Of a stretch of 64,000 nucleotides of DNA, positions 26,070 to 34,089 are shown piece after piece. Origin of the DNA: PHBD01 sp964578535 (lineage in GTDB: Bacteria; Desulfobacterota; Syntrophia; Syntrophales; PHBD01). How positions within the stretch are numbered: position 1 is the first letter of the stretch; every line of letters begins with the position of its first letter. The DNA lies in the NCBI GenBank assembly GCA_964578535.1, contig CAZODI010000016.1, positions 4,603 to 68,602 of the forward strand, written 5' to 3'. The translations under genes and the position numbers were made by a program. Under the pieces are notes generated by a model, which had not been told where the DNA came from, searched no databases, and worked only from the letters and a program-made list of their open reading frames with translations.

Positions 26070-26103
26070 CTGTTGCAGTGCATGACCCATCGGACCGATT
26101 CGT

Positions 26104-26763
26104 TCAGTCCTTGTCCGGGCCCACCCACGGAGCGGCCGGGCCGATGACCAGGAACGGGGCCGGGTTGATCGAGCCGCCGCCGAGCCCCATGTACCCCATC
26201 CCCAGCATGAGGTTGTCGTTGATCTTTCTCAGCTCGTCGTGCATGGAATGAACGGTGCCCGAGTTGTAGGGGCTGTAGTCGAGGTGAAACGAGTCCTTCC
26301 CGTCGATGTTCGACTTTCCGATGCCGGTGTTCATTCTCCTGGTTCGCGCGATCGCTTCTTTCCCGTCTTTTCCCTTGCCCGAGAAAAGATTGTATCCCTG
26401 CCCCTTGTCCTGCGCGGAGGGTAGAAAGGCCTTCCCCACCCACCGTCCGGGGCCGAAGAAGTTGTGCGTGTAGAAATCGGCGGAGGCGGCCAGGATGCCC
26501 ACCGGGAGCGTTTTCGCGTTGTATTCGCCCTTCACGTCCTCGAATTTCGGCGCCGGGGCGGCGTAGAAGAGCTGGAAAACGGCCGCCTTGTCGAGCTTCT
26601 CGATGTCCTTGTCCGTGGCCTTTGCCGGATCGACGCCGAGGATCTGCTCCATGGTCTGCCCCTTGTAGGGTCCGCCCTTCTGCCAGATGTTGATCCCCGT
26701 CAGGGCGAGCTGAACGACGACGAGTACGATGACGACAACAAGAACGATCTTCAGTGCTTTCAA
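26104..26763 (-). CDS. Unknown membrane-anchored protein
   Basis: A 219-residue protein I do not recognise. It has one N-terminal hydrophobic helix (LKIVLVVVIVLVVVQLALTG), an uncleaved anchor or signal, then a soluble extracytoplasmic domain. Conspicuous blocks are FFGPGRWVGKAFLP, GYNLFSGKG, NTGIGKSNIDGKDSFHLDYS and SMHDELRKIND, followed by a Gly-rich LGMGYMGLGGGSINPAPF. Start is TTG at 26763, supported by GGAGGAGG directly upstream; no ATG fits. It stands alone, with the bidirectional terminator at its 3' end. The GKS and GKDSFHLDYS wording suggests a conserved family rather than a spurious frame. Confidence 0.75.
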   Translation of the reverse strand: MKALKIVLVVVIVLVVVQLALTGINIWQKGGPYKGQTMEQILGVDPAKATDKDIEKLDKAAVFQLFYAAPAPKFEDVKGEYNAKTLPVGILAASADFYTHNFFGPGRWVGKAFLPSAQDKGQGYNLFSGKGKDGKEAIARTRRMNTGIGKSNIDGKDSFHLDYSPYNSGTVHSMHDELRKINDNLMLGMGYMGLGGGSINPAPFLVIGPAAPWVGPDKD

Positions 26764-26915
26764 GAGACCTCCTCCGACAGGTTATTCAGCGTAACCGGAA
26801 GGGAGACACACTCGGGCGTCTCCCTTGAGCAGACCTGCATTCGCGGGGGCGTGACCGGGGGGTTCCAGCGGAGTCTCAATCATAGACCGCCCCTGATGAA
26901 AAGATTCCGCGACGG

Positions 26916-26951
26916 CGGAAGCCCCCGCGGAAGCCCCCGCGGCAGCCCCCG
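26916..26951. repeat. Three 12-bp tandem repeats
   Basis: Three consecutive copies of CGGAAGCCCCCG (the third has CGGCAG) lie between the unknown membrane-anchored protein and the MaoC gene. They are non-coding. They could vary in number between strains. Confidence 0.8.
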
Positions 26952-27006
26952 CGCCCCGACGCATCCATCCGGCGCGCCGCAGCGGCATTTGATCCTGTGG
27001 CGATGG

Positions 27007-27453
27007 TCATGCGGATTGGACCGGCTTCCGGCGAATCATCAGATTGCAGATGATGGTCTGGACGGTCTCGCCGCGCTGGTTGAGCGTGGCAATCCTCATG
27101 CGAACGATGCCGCGGTCCTGGTGGGAGCGATGGGGTTTCGTCTCGAGCACTTCCGCCATCGCCCGCAGCGTGTCGCCGGGACGAACGGGCAACAGCCAGC
27201 GCAGCTCGTCGAAGCCGGGCGATCCCAGGTTGTTCCTGAGCACGCCCGTCATCAGGAAGAGCCGGAACGTCACGGCGATCGTGTGAATCCCGCTGGCAAT
27301 GAGACCGCCGTAGATGGACTCCTTCGCCGCCTCCGTATCGAGGTGAAAGGCCTGGGAGTCGAAATGCAGGGCAAAATCGATGATGGAGCTCTCCGTCATC
27401 GTCAGCCCAGGCGATTCGAAGCGATCCCCGACGTGGAAATCGTCGAACCGCAT
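27007..27453 (-). CDS. MaoC-family dehydratase/hydratase
   Basis: A 148-residue single-hotdog protein. The MaoC core starts DFHVGDRFESPGLTMTESSI and contains FDSQAFHLDTEAA and GGLIASGIHTIAVTFRLF. It would hydrate enoyl-CoA or dehydrate 3-hydroxyacyl-CoA. In the usual D-x4-H catalytic pair, the residues are D (FDSQ) and H (FHLD), as in the R-hydratase family. The ATG at 27453 overlaps the stop codon of the hybrid kinase (TGATG), so it is translationally coupled to a signalling gene, which is unusual for a metabolic hydratase. Confidence 0.88.
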   Translation of the reverse strand: MRFDDFHVGDRFESPGLTMTESSIIDFALHFDSQAFHLDTEAAKESIYGGLIASGIHTIAVTFRLFLMTGVLRNNLGSPGFDELRWLLPVRPGDTLRAMAEVLETKPHRSHQDRGIVRMRIATLNQRGETVQTIICNLMIRRKPVQSA

Positions 27454-29372
27454 CAGGCAAGCGCCTCGCGGATCTTTTCCGACAGCATCTGCAGGGTATA
27501 CGGTTTGTTGATGAAGCCCCTGCATCCCCGGCCCAGGATCTGCCTCGCCTCGCCGTCGATGCTGTATCCGCTGGAAAGAATGACGCGGACCGCCGGGTCC
27601 ATTTCCTTGAGCCGGTCGAACGTCTCCCCGCCGCTCATTTTGGGCATGATCATGTCCAGCAGGATCAGGTCGATCTCGCCCTTGCGACCGGCAAAGACTT
27701 CCAGCGCCTCGTTTCCGCTTCTCGTGACGATGACCCGGTAGCCCAGGTGCTCCAGCATCTCGCTGGCAACCGTTGCGACAACCTCTTCATCGTCCACGAT
27801 GAGCACCGTCTCTCTTCCCTTCTTCGTCTCTTCGGTCATGACTCTCTCTTTCTCCTTTGCCGCCCTGCCCTCGGAGGCAGGGAAATAAATGTGAAAGCTG
27901 GTGCCATGTCCCTTCTCGCTGTAGACCTGGATCGTGCCGCCATGGCCGGTGACGATGCCGTAAACGGTGGCCAGGCCCAGCCCCGTTCCCCTGCCCATCT
28001 CTTTCGTGGTGAAAAAAGGCTCGAAGACCCTCGCCTTCGTCCTGTCGTCCATCCCCATGCCCGTGTCGGTGACCCCGATCCGTACATACCTGCCCGCAGG
28101 CAGACCGAGGGCCTGGGCCTCCTCCTTATCGAACTCCATGTTATCCGAGTGCAGGTACAGGCTCCCCCCGCCCGGCATGGCCTGCGAGGCATTGACGTAC
28201 AGGTTGAGGAGAACCTGCTCGATCTGGTTCCGGTCCACGTTCGCCGACCAGAGGTCCTTCTTGAGATTCGTGTGAATCGAGATCTCCCGCCTCGTCCGCC
28301 CGAATACAGAAGACGTTTTCTCAATGACGTCGTTTATATCCGTCAGTCTGACCTGGAATTTCCCGCCCCGCGCGTATTCGAGGAGCTGCCTTGCCAGGTC
28401 GGCGCCGCTCTTCACCTGCCTCTCGATCCCCAACGCCCGCTCGCGCAAAGGATTTCCTTCTTCGAGCCCCTGCAGGATCAGGGAGGCGTAGCCCTGGATG
28501 CCCATGAGCAGATTGTTGAAATCGTGCGCGATCCCTCCGGCAAGCGTTCCGATGGCCTCCATCTTCTGCGCCTGGATCAGGCGTTTCTCCAACTCCTTCT
28601 GGACCGTGATGTCCCGGATGAAGCAAAGCACCCCTGGCCGGTCCTTCCACATCACCGGGATGGAGTTGATCTGCACGCTCAGTTCCCTGCCCTCCCGGTT
28701 TACGGCCCGAAACTCGTAAAGTGAGGGCACCTCCTCGTTCTTCAGTCTCTTGAGATACCGCCCGTAGACAAGGTCGCGGTCGTCGGGATGGATGAACGCG
28801 ACAAACGGCAGTCCGTCGATCTTATCCCGCGTGTACCCCAGGACGTTTTCCGCCACACGGTTCGCGAATTTGATCGTTCCGTCCTGGACGACGAAGACCG
28901 CGTCCAGCGCGTTTTCCACGAGGAGGCGGTACTCCTCCTCCGAATCCTTCAGTGCTTTTTCCATCTCTTTTCGTTCCGTGATGTCCGTAATGACCCCTTC
29001 GCAATACCGGATCCGCCCGACTTCATCCCGGACACAACGAATATTGAGGGAGATCCAGATGATTTGTCCGTCTTTTCGGCAGGCTTTCGTCTCAAGGCTC
29101 AACGGACGATCCGTCTTCTCTACGGCCTCCCGGAGCCTCTTCCCCTCAGCCGGATCGACGAAGAGCTGCCCGGCCGTGTTCGTGACGGCCCGCATCATCT
29201 CTTCCGGCGAATCATATCCGAAGATGCGGGCCATGGCGGGATTCAGGAGCAGGTACCGGCCGTTTTCCGCGATTCGGAAAAAACCCTCCCGGGCATTCTC
29301 GAAAAACTGTCGAAAATCGTCTTGATTCCGCCCTGTTTCAGAAGATACCGCCGGAAGACCGTCTCGATCCAT
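27453..29372 (-). CDS. Hybrid sensor histidine kinase, two PAS domains and receiver
   Basis: A 639-residue cytoplasmic hybrid kinase. PAS1 (about residues 20-145) ends in VITDITERKEM, and PAS2 (about 150-270) has FIHPDDRDLVYGRY. HisKA carries the phosphoacceptor in GGIAHDFNNLLMG, the HATPase domain has GRGTGLGLATVYGIVTGHGG, and the C-terminal receiver has LILLDMIMPKMSGGETFDRL. The frame is open to 29498, but a consensus promoter at 29400-29428 lies inside that extension and GGAG precedes the ATG at 29372, so the shorter start is preferred. Kinase and receiver are nearly the same as in the four-PAS kinase at 19621, indicating a duplication. It is translationally coupled to a MaoC gene. Confidence 0.92.
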   Translation of the reverse strand: MDRDGLPAVSSETGRNQDDFRQFFENAREGFFRIAENGRYLLLNPAMARIFGYDSPEEMMRAVTNTAGQLFVDPAEGKRLREAVEKTDRPLSLETKACRKDGQIIWISLNIRCVRDEVGRIRYCEGVITDITERKEMEKALKDSEEEYRLLVENALDAVFVVQDGTIKFANRVAENVLGYTRDKIDGLPFVAFIHPDDRDLVYGRYLKRLKNEEVPSLYEFRAVNREGRELSVQINSIPVMWKDRPGVLCFIRDITVQKELEKRLIQAQKMEAIGTLAGGIAHDFNNLLMGIQGYASLILQGLEEGNPLRERALGIERQVKSGADLARQLLEYARGGKFQVRLTDINDVIEKTSSVFGRTRREISIHTNLKKDLWSANVDRNQIEQVLLNLYVNASQAMPGGGSLYLHSDNMEFDKEEAQALGLPAGRYVRIGVTDTGMGMDDRTKARVFEPFFTTKEMGRGTGLGLATVYGIVTGHGGTIQVYSEKGHGTSFHIYFPASEGRAAKEKERVMTEETKKGRETVLIVDDEEVVATVASEMLEHLGYRVIVTRSGNEALEVFAGRKGEIDLILLDMIMPKMSGGETFDRLKEMDPAVRVILSSGYSIDGEARQILGRGCRGFINKPYTLQMLSEKIREALA

Positions 29373-29399
29373 CGCTGCTCCATGAAAACGTGCGCCTAT

Positions 29400-29428
29400 T
29401 TTATATCGGAAACGGCTCCGGGCGTCAA
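29400..29428 (-). promoter_or_regulatory. Sigma-70 promoter of the two-PAS kinase
   Basis: On the minus strand TTGACG (29423-29428), a 17-bp spacer and TATAAA (29400-29405). It fixes the kinase start at 29372 rather than further upstream. Confidence 0.8.
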
Positions 29429-29496
29429 ACATGCCTTGCGGCCATTTCCAGAACGGAGGATTCATGGTAGGAACAGGGAAAAAAGAGAGGGATTCC

Positions 29497-29880
29497 ATGA
29501 AAACCCTTGCAACAGCGGTCCCGGCCTTCCTGCTTGTCCTGCTCCTGGTGCCCCTTCCCTGCCTCGGGCTGACGCCGGATCAGGTCCTGAAACTGAAAAA
29601 GGCCGGCGTCAGCGACCGGACGATCCAGCTCATGATCGAGCAGGAGCGGGAGGCGAAAGAGAGTCCGTACGACACGATGGGAGTCCGGGAGATCAGAGAC
29701 AAGAGTGGAAAGACCGTGGTCGTTCACTCGACGGGCCGATCGAAGATCGATCCCGGCGAGGAGGAGCGGAAAAGGGTGGAAAAGGCCTGGGAGATCCTCC
29801 GGAACATCGTCGTCGATGACCGCCGGAGGGAGCCGGCACCACCGGCTGCCGCCCCTTCCACGGGAACGACTGCCCCGTAG
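29497..29880 (+). CDS. Small secreted protein with a SHOCT-like motif
   Basis: A 127-residue protein with a signal peptide (TLATAVPAFLLVLLLVPLPC, cleavage near CLG). The mature start LTPDQVLKLKKAGVSDRTIQ resembles a short helical SHOCT-like oligomerisation motif. It is followed by a charged linker (ESPYDTMGVREI) and a Pro/Ala-rich tail. The ATG at 29497 follows AGAGAGG; an earlier in-frame ATG at 29431 would put polar residues before the signal peptide. It diverges from the two-PAS kinase gene. Function is unknown. Confidence 0.75.
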   Translation: MKTLATAVPAFLLVLLLVPLPCLGLTPDQVLKLKKAGVSDRTIQLMIEQEREAKESPYDTMGVREIRDKSGKTVVVHSTGRSKIDPGEEERKRVEKAWEILRNIVVDDRRREPAPPAAAPSTGTTAP

Positions 29881-29910
29881 ACGGGAAAAGGGTTTGCCCG
29901 TCTTGTCCGT

Positions 29911-30816
29911 TCAGCGCCCGATGGATGAGGCGACCCCCTCTGCTTCGACAATGCGCCGGAGCCTCTCCACGCGCCCGTCCGTCGGCCGCTTTCCTTGTAA
30001 TCCTTCGATTCTACGACCGATTTGCCGTTTCTTGTCCCGTCCCCCCGGATGGTACGGAAGCAGGCTGATTTTCTCCACCCCCAGCTCCCGCGCCAGGGCC
30101 GCGATCCCGCGGATCTCACCCTCTCTGTCGTTCACGCCCGCCACGAGGGGAACCCGGAACCAGGTCCGTACCCGGCCGGCAACGAGCCTTGCATTGTCGA
30201 GAATGAGAGCGTTCCCGACGCCGGTGTATGTCCGGTGCCGCCCGTCGTCCAGCGTCTTGATGTCGTACAGGACCAGGTCGGCGTGTTCGATCACTGCCCG
30301 CAGAACGTCGGGATCGGCAAATCCCGACGTGTCCAGGGCCGTGTGCAGCCCCGCTTCCCGGCAGAGCGCCAGCAGGCGGACGGCAAATTCGGGCTGCAGG
30401 AGGGGCTCCCCCCCGGAGAGGGTCACGCCGCCGCCGGAAGACTCATAAAAGGCGCGGTCCCGCTCCACTTCATTCAGAATCTCCCCGACGGTCGCCTCCC
30501 GTCCGGTAACAGAGAGGGCTCCCGTCTCGCAGGCCTCGACGCAGCGGAGGCACTGCGTGCATTTCTTCCAGGCGATCCGCCGTTGCCCGTCCTTCATGAA
30601 ACGGACGGCCCTCTCCGGGCAGGCCGGGAGACACCGGCCGCAGGCCGTACACCGGCTGTCCCGCAGGAGGAGCTGGGGCCGCCTCTCCTGCGACTCCGGA
30701 TTGGCGCACCAGGTGCAGCGGAGGGGGCATCCCTTGAAGAACACCGTCGTCCGGATCCCCGGCCCGTCGTGGACGCTGAACCGCTGGATGTCGAAGATCG
30801 TTCCCGTTTCGCCCAA
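29911..30816 (-). CDS. Glycyl-radical enzyme activase (radical SAM)
   Basis: A 301-residue radical-SAM activating enzyme that would install the glycyl radical on the enzyme at 35904-38285. The radical-SAM cluster motif is CPLRCTWC (near residue 30). Two ferredoxin-like clusters follow (CTACGRCLPACP and CTQCLRCVEACE), the insert typical of activases for non-PFL glycyl-radical enzymes. The SAM motif GGGVTLSGGEPL and LYDIKTLDDGRH are present. The start appears to be TTG at 30816 with GGGAG upstream. It lies 21 bases after the SCP2 gene and five genes after its presumed partner, at the 3' end of the operon. Confidence 0.94.
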   Translation of the reverse strand: MGETGTIFDIQRFSVHDGPGIRTTVFFKGCPLRCTWCANPESQERRPQLLLRDSRCTACGRCLPACPERAVRFMKDGQRRIAWKKCTQCLRCVEACETGALSVTGREATVGEILNEVERDRAFYESSGGGVTLSGGEPLLQPEFAVRLLALCREAGLHTALDTSGFADPDVLRAVIEHADLVLYDIKTLDDGRHRTYTGVGNALILDNARLVAGRVRTWFRVPLVAGVNDREGEIRGIAALARELGVEKISLLPYHPGGRDKKRQIGRRIEGLQGKRPTDGRVERLRRIVEAEGVASSIGR

Positions 30817-30837
30817 CGTCCCGCTCCCGCCGCCGTC

Positions 30838-31281
30838 TCAACGCTGCTTCGAGATGACGAGATTCTCGTATCCCAGCTCCCGCAGGATCACCGGGAACAT
30901 CTGGAAGGCCGGCTTCACGACGGGCAGGAGCTTCATCATGGCGGTGATCTTGCCGCCCTGCTTGACCCTGCCCCGGGTGACCGCAGCGACGGGATTCTCC
31001 AGGCCGTGCCAGAAGCTGTGGGAGAAGTCCGCCGCCTGCTTCGACCACACGTCTTCCTTGAGATCGCAGGGACCGAGCCGGTAGGACCCGTAATACCCGG
31101 GCTTCTCCGGCGGGTTCTTCAGGTCGATGGTGACCTCGGAATCGGGGTCCGTGTAAATGAAGCGGATGATGATCCCCGCCTTGGCCATCTTCGAGCCGAT
31201 CTTCTCATCCGTCAGGATCCGCTCCATGAAATATCCATAAATCTCGTACAGATGATCCGCATCACGATAATAGGTCCCCAT
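30838..31281 (-). CDS. SCP2 sterol-carrier domain protein
   Basis: A 147-residue protein made mainly of an SCP2-type lipid-binding domain (residues 15-145), with FIYTDPDSEVTIDLKNPP, the KEDVWSKQAADFSHSFWHG middle and the C-terminal GKITAMMKLLPVVKPAF. SCP2 domains form a hydrophobic tunnel for fatty acyl-CoA or sterols. The ATG at 31281 is chosen by domain onset. It is tightly packed between the acyl-CoA dehydrogenase and activase genes, suggesting that the pathway's substrate is hydrophobic. No enzymatic residues are expected. Confidence 0.85.
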   Translation of the reverse strand: MGTYYRDADHLYEIYGYFMERILTDEKIGSKMAKAGIIIRFIYTDPDSEVTIDLKNPPEKPGYYGSYRLGPCDLKEDVWSKQAADFSHSFWHGLENPVAAVTRGRVKQGGKITAMMKLLPVVKPAFQMFPVILRELGYENLVISKQR

Positions 31282-31306
31282 GGTCCCCCCTTTCGTCTCC
31301 CTTCGC

Positions 31307-32473
31307 TCATTTTCCCCGGCGCTGGTCGAAGCGCCGGCCGTACAGGACGCTGGCCAGGGTGATCCGGAGCATCTGCACCGTACCGCCGGCGACCCCCCAG
31401 GCCCGGGCATCCCGGAGCATCCGCTCGACGGGAAACTCCTTGCTGTAGCCGTACCCGCCGAAGATCTGCATGGCCAGGTTCGTCACCTCGATCACCATCT
31501 CGTTGGCAAAGCACTTCCCCATGGAGGCATCATAGATCGAGGGCAATCCCTGCCCAGCCCCGCAGGCGGCCCGGTAGACCAGGAGCTTCGCCGCCTCCAG
31601 CTTCATCGCCATGTCGACGGTCATGAACTGGATCGCCTGGAACTCGCAGATGGGCCGCCCGAAGGCCTGGCGGGCCTGGGCATAGGCAATGGCCTCCCGC
31701 AGGGCCCCCCCCGCCGTGCCGAGGCACATGGCGGCGTTGCCGCAGCGCTCGATGTCGAAGGTCCACATGAGCCTGCTGAAATCCCCCGCCTTGATGACGA
31801 CGTTCTCCTTCGGAACCCGGACGTCCTCGAAGACCAGCTCGCAGGACGGCATGCCCCGAAGGCCCAGGAATTCCTCCTGCTTCCCGAAGGTGAAGCCGGG
31901 CGCGCCTTTTTCCACGAGGAGGCCGCCGATGCCCTTGTAACCCGATGTCTCGCCGAAGCGGGTATAAACCATGTAGTGGCTGGCGTGGCCGCCGCCGGTG
32001 ATGAAGACCTTACGGCCATTGAGGATGTAGGAATCCCCATCCTCCACCGCCTTCGTGGAGAGGGCCGTCAGGTCGGAGCCGGCCTCCGGCTCGGTCATGC
32101 AGACGGAGACGCTCCGCTCCCCGCGGCAGACCCCGGGGATGATCGCCTTCTTCTGCTCCTCCGTCCCGAACAGGTCGATCACCCGGACAGGTCCCACGTT
32201 GGACTCGAAGACGGGCGCGGCAATCATGGGGCTGTATTTGGCGAGCTCCTCGATGGCCAGGATGGCGTTGATGGCCGGCTGTCCGCCGCCGCCGTGCTCC
32301 GGCGAAAGGGTCATGCCCAGCAGTCCCATTTCGGCGTATTTCTCCATCAGGTCGAAAGGGAACTCGCCCGTCCGGTCGATCTCCGCGGCCCGCTCCCGGA
32401 ACTTCTCCCGCTCTCCCATGGACTGCAGGGTCGAAAGGAGCATCTTCTGTTCGTCGTTCAAGGAAAAATCCAT
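31307..32473 (-). CDS. Acyl-CoA dehydrogenase
   Basis: A 388-residue acyl-CoA dehydrogenase. Signatures are VCMTEPEAGSDLTALSTKAV (FAD/substrate) and MQIFGGYGYSKEFPVERMLR. At the end, AGGTVQMLRI lacks the Glu of the YEGT motif, so the base lies elsewhere or the substrate is unusual. A good AAGGAG site precedes the ATG. It lies between the PrpD-like and SCP2 genes in the glycyl-radical operon and would introduce a 2,3-double bond or act on a CoA thioester made by the neighbouring CoA-transferase. Confidence 0.93.
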   Translation of the reverse strand: MDFSLNDEQKMLLSTLQSMGEREKFRERAAEIDRTGEFPFDLMEKYAEMGLLGMTLSPEHGGGGQPAINAILAIEELAKYSPMIAAPVFESNVGPVRVIDLFGTEEQKKAIIPGVCRGERSVSVCMTEPEAGSDLTALSTKAVEDGDSYILNGRKVFITGGGHASHYMVYTRFGETSGYKGIGGLLVEKGAPGFTFGKQEEFLGLRGMPSCELVFEDVRVPKENVVIKAGDFSRLMWTFDIERCGNAAMCLGTAGGALREAIAYAQARQAFGRPICEFQAIQFMTVDMAMKLEAAKLLVYRAACGAGQGLPSIYDASMGKCFANEMVIEVTNLAMQIFGGYGYSKEFPVERMLRDARAWGVAGGTVQMLRITLASVLYGRRFDQRRGK

Positions 32474-32516
32474 TCGCTCTACTCCTTGTTCCTTCTTGTG
32501 AAATTCCGCCCGACCC

Positions 32517-33884
32517 TCAGATCAGGCCGATGAGATCCCGGATGTCCGGAATCGTTTCCAGGTTGAGGATCATCCCGATGATCCGCTCCGTCTGTTCTTT
32601 CTCCCGGGAGCCTGCGAAAAACCGGACCTTGTCGGCCAGGTCGGCCGCCTCCATGGGATCCCGCGGGTCCCCCTTGGGAACGTCCACCTGCCGGACAAGC
32701 CGCCGCCCGCTCCGGAGCAGCATCTCCACGCGGCTGGAGGTCTTGTCGGGATAGGCGCCGTTCAACGCCTCGTCCATCTGAACGGAGACTTTTTTCGACA
32801 ATGCAAAAAGGGCGGGGTCGGCCATGCGCTTCTCCGTGAGCTGCAGCGGCCCCAAGGTGCCGTCGAGAATGCAGACGGCGGTGACATAGGGAATGGAGAA
32901 CTGGGCGTTCACGAAGGTATCCCTCTCCGCGACGCCCTTTCCCACGGCGATGACCGCCATGCCGTAGGTGAAGACCTCGACGGCGGCAATGTCCGCCGTA
33001 TCGGGTCTCTCCTCCTTCATCAGCTCCAGCGTCGCCTGGGCGGCGCCATGGGTGTGGCGGCAGGCCGTGTAGGGCTTGAAGTAGATGTCGCCGATCGTGT
33101 AATGCTCCCCGAGCCCCTCCGTCAGCCTTTCGAAATTCGGCTCCGCCCGGGTCGTGATCTGGGTGAACCCACCCTTCAGCTCCGACCCCTCGAAGACCTG
33201 GCGATCCCCGGTGATCCCTGCGCCGGCCAGCCCCGCCGCCATCAGCCCCGCGAGGGCCGCCTGGCCGCCCTGGACGATCTTGACGGTGTACCCGCCCATG
33301 AGCTGCTGCGCCATGGAGAGGGGTACCAGGTAGCCGGCGCATCCCAGGGCATTCAGCATGCCCCCGGCGTCGCATCCCCTCAGCCGGGCGGCCGCCGCGG
33401 CCGCGCCGAAGGTCCCGCAGGTCCCCGTGGGAAGGAATCCCCCCAGGGTGTGCCAGGGATGCATTGCCGCCGCCGGCCGGTCCGCCGCCTCGTACCCGGC
33501 GACGACGGCCTCGATGACCTCCCGTCCCCCCAGTCCCTTCTCCTCCGCCACGGCCAGGGCGGCGGGAATCACCGCCGTCCCCGGATGGTTCCCGCCGAAG
33601 CGGAGCCCGTCCTGGGCCTCGATGGCCTCCGCCGTCGTTCCGTTCAGGAACGCCGCATGGTGCAGGTCCGTCCGGAAGCCGCATCCCAGGACAGTGGCCC
33701 GGGGCGGTCCGCCGAGGGAGCGGACGTACTCCACCACCCCGGAGACGGCCCCCAGCTCCAGGGAACCGTAGACGTTGGCGACATAGTCCAGGACGCACAG
33801 CTTCGCCTTGTGGACGATCTCCGGGGGAAGCGCATCGAAGGTGATCCCCGCCAGGAACGCCGCCAGTTTCTCCGTATGATCCAT
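32517..33884 (-). CDS. MmgE/PrpD family protein
   Basis: A 455-residue protein of the MmgE/PrpD family, which includes 2-methylcitrate dehydratase and cis-aconitate decarboxylase. Visible blocks are LCVLDYVANVYGSLELGAV, NGTTAEAIEAQDGLRFGGNH, HPWHTLGGFLPTGTCGTFGA and KPYTACRHTHGAAQATLEL. The ATG at 33884 has GGAGG six bases upstream; a GTG two codons earlier is less likely. It is embedded in the glycyl-radical operon and could dehydrate or decarboxylate a branched or polycarboxylic intermediate. Exact chemistry is unknown. Confidence 0.9.
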   Translation of the reverse strand: MDHTEKLAAFLAGITFDALPPEIVHKAKLCVLDYVANVYGSLELGAVSGVVEYVRSLGGPPRATVLGCGFRTDLHHAAFLNGTTAEAIEAQDGLRFGGNHPGTAVIPAALAVAEEKGLGGREVIEAVVAGYEAADRPAAAMHPWHTLGGFLPTGTCGTFGAAAAAARLRGCDAGGMLNALGCAGYLVPLSMAQQLMGGYTVKIVQGGQAALAGLMAAGLAGAGITGDRQVFEGSELKGGFTQITTRAEPNFERLTEGLGEHYTIGDIYFKPYTACRHTHGAAQATLELMKEERPDTADIAAVEVFTYGMAVIAVGKGVAERDTFVNAQFSIPYVTAVCILDGTLGPLQLTEKRMADPALFALSKKVSVQMDEALNGAYPDKTSSRVEMLLRSGRRLVRQVDVPKGDPRDPMEAADLADKVRFFAGSREKEQTERIIGMILNLETIPDIRDLIGLI

Positions 33885-33965
33885 GATCACCCTCCTCCTC
33901 TTCGGGTCCGGTCATGAAAACAGGTCAAATATTTGATCACCGAGCGCCGGCATTGCGATTTCCGG

Positions 33966-34085
33966 CCGTTCAAAAGGGGTCGGATGCAAGGCTCCCGAGG
34001 TCTCCCGGCCGCGATCCGTCCTTTCTATGCACGTCGAGCGGCAAGGGACGAGGGGAACGCAGCACGACGATCCCTTTTCAACGGC
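33966..34085. repeat. 17-bp inverted repeat pair bounding 120 bp
   Basis: GCCGTTCAAAAGGGGTC (33966-33982) and the complement of GCCGTTGAAAAGGGATC (34069-34085) match at 15 of 17 positions. They enclose about 86 bp without coding potential, in the only gap over 200 bp of the operon (33885-34089). This may be a small MITE-like element or a long RNA stem. No target duplication was obvious. Confidence 0.5.
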
Positions 34086-34089
34086 TGTC

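Noticed and set aside
29431..29496. Longer N-terminus of the small secreted protein
   Set aside because: It would place polar residues ahead of a clean signal peptide and lacks a ribosome site; the ATG at 29497 has one.
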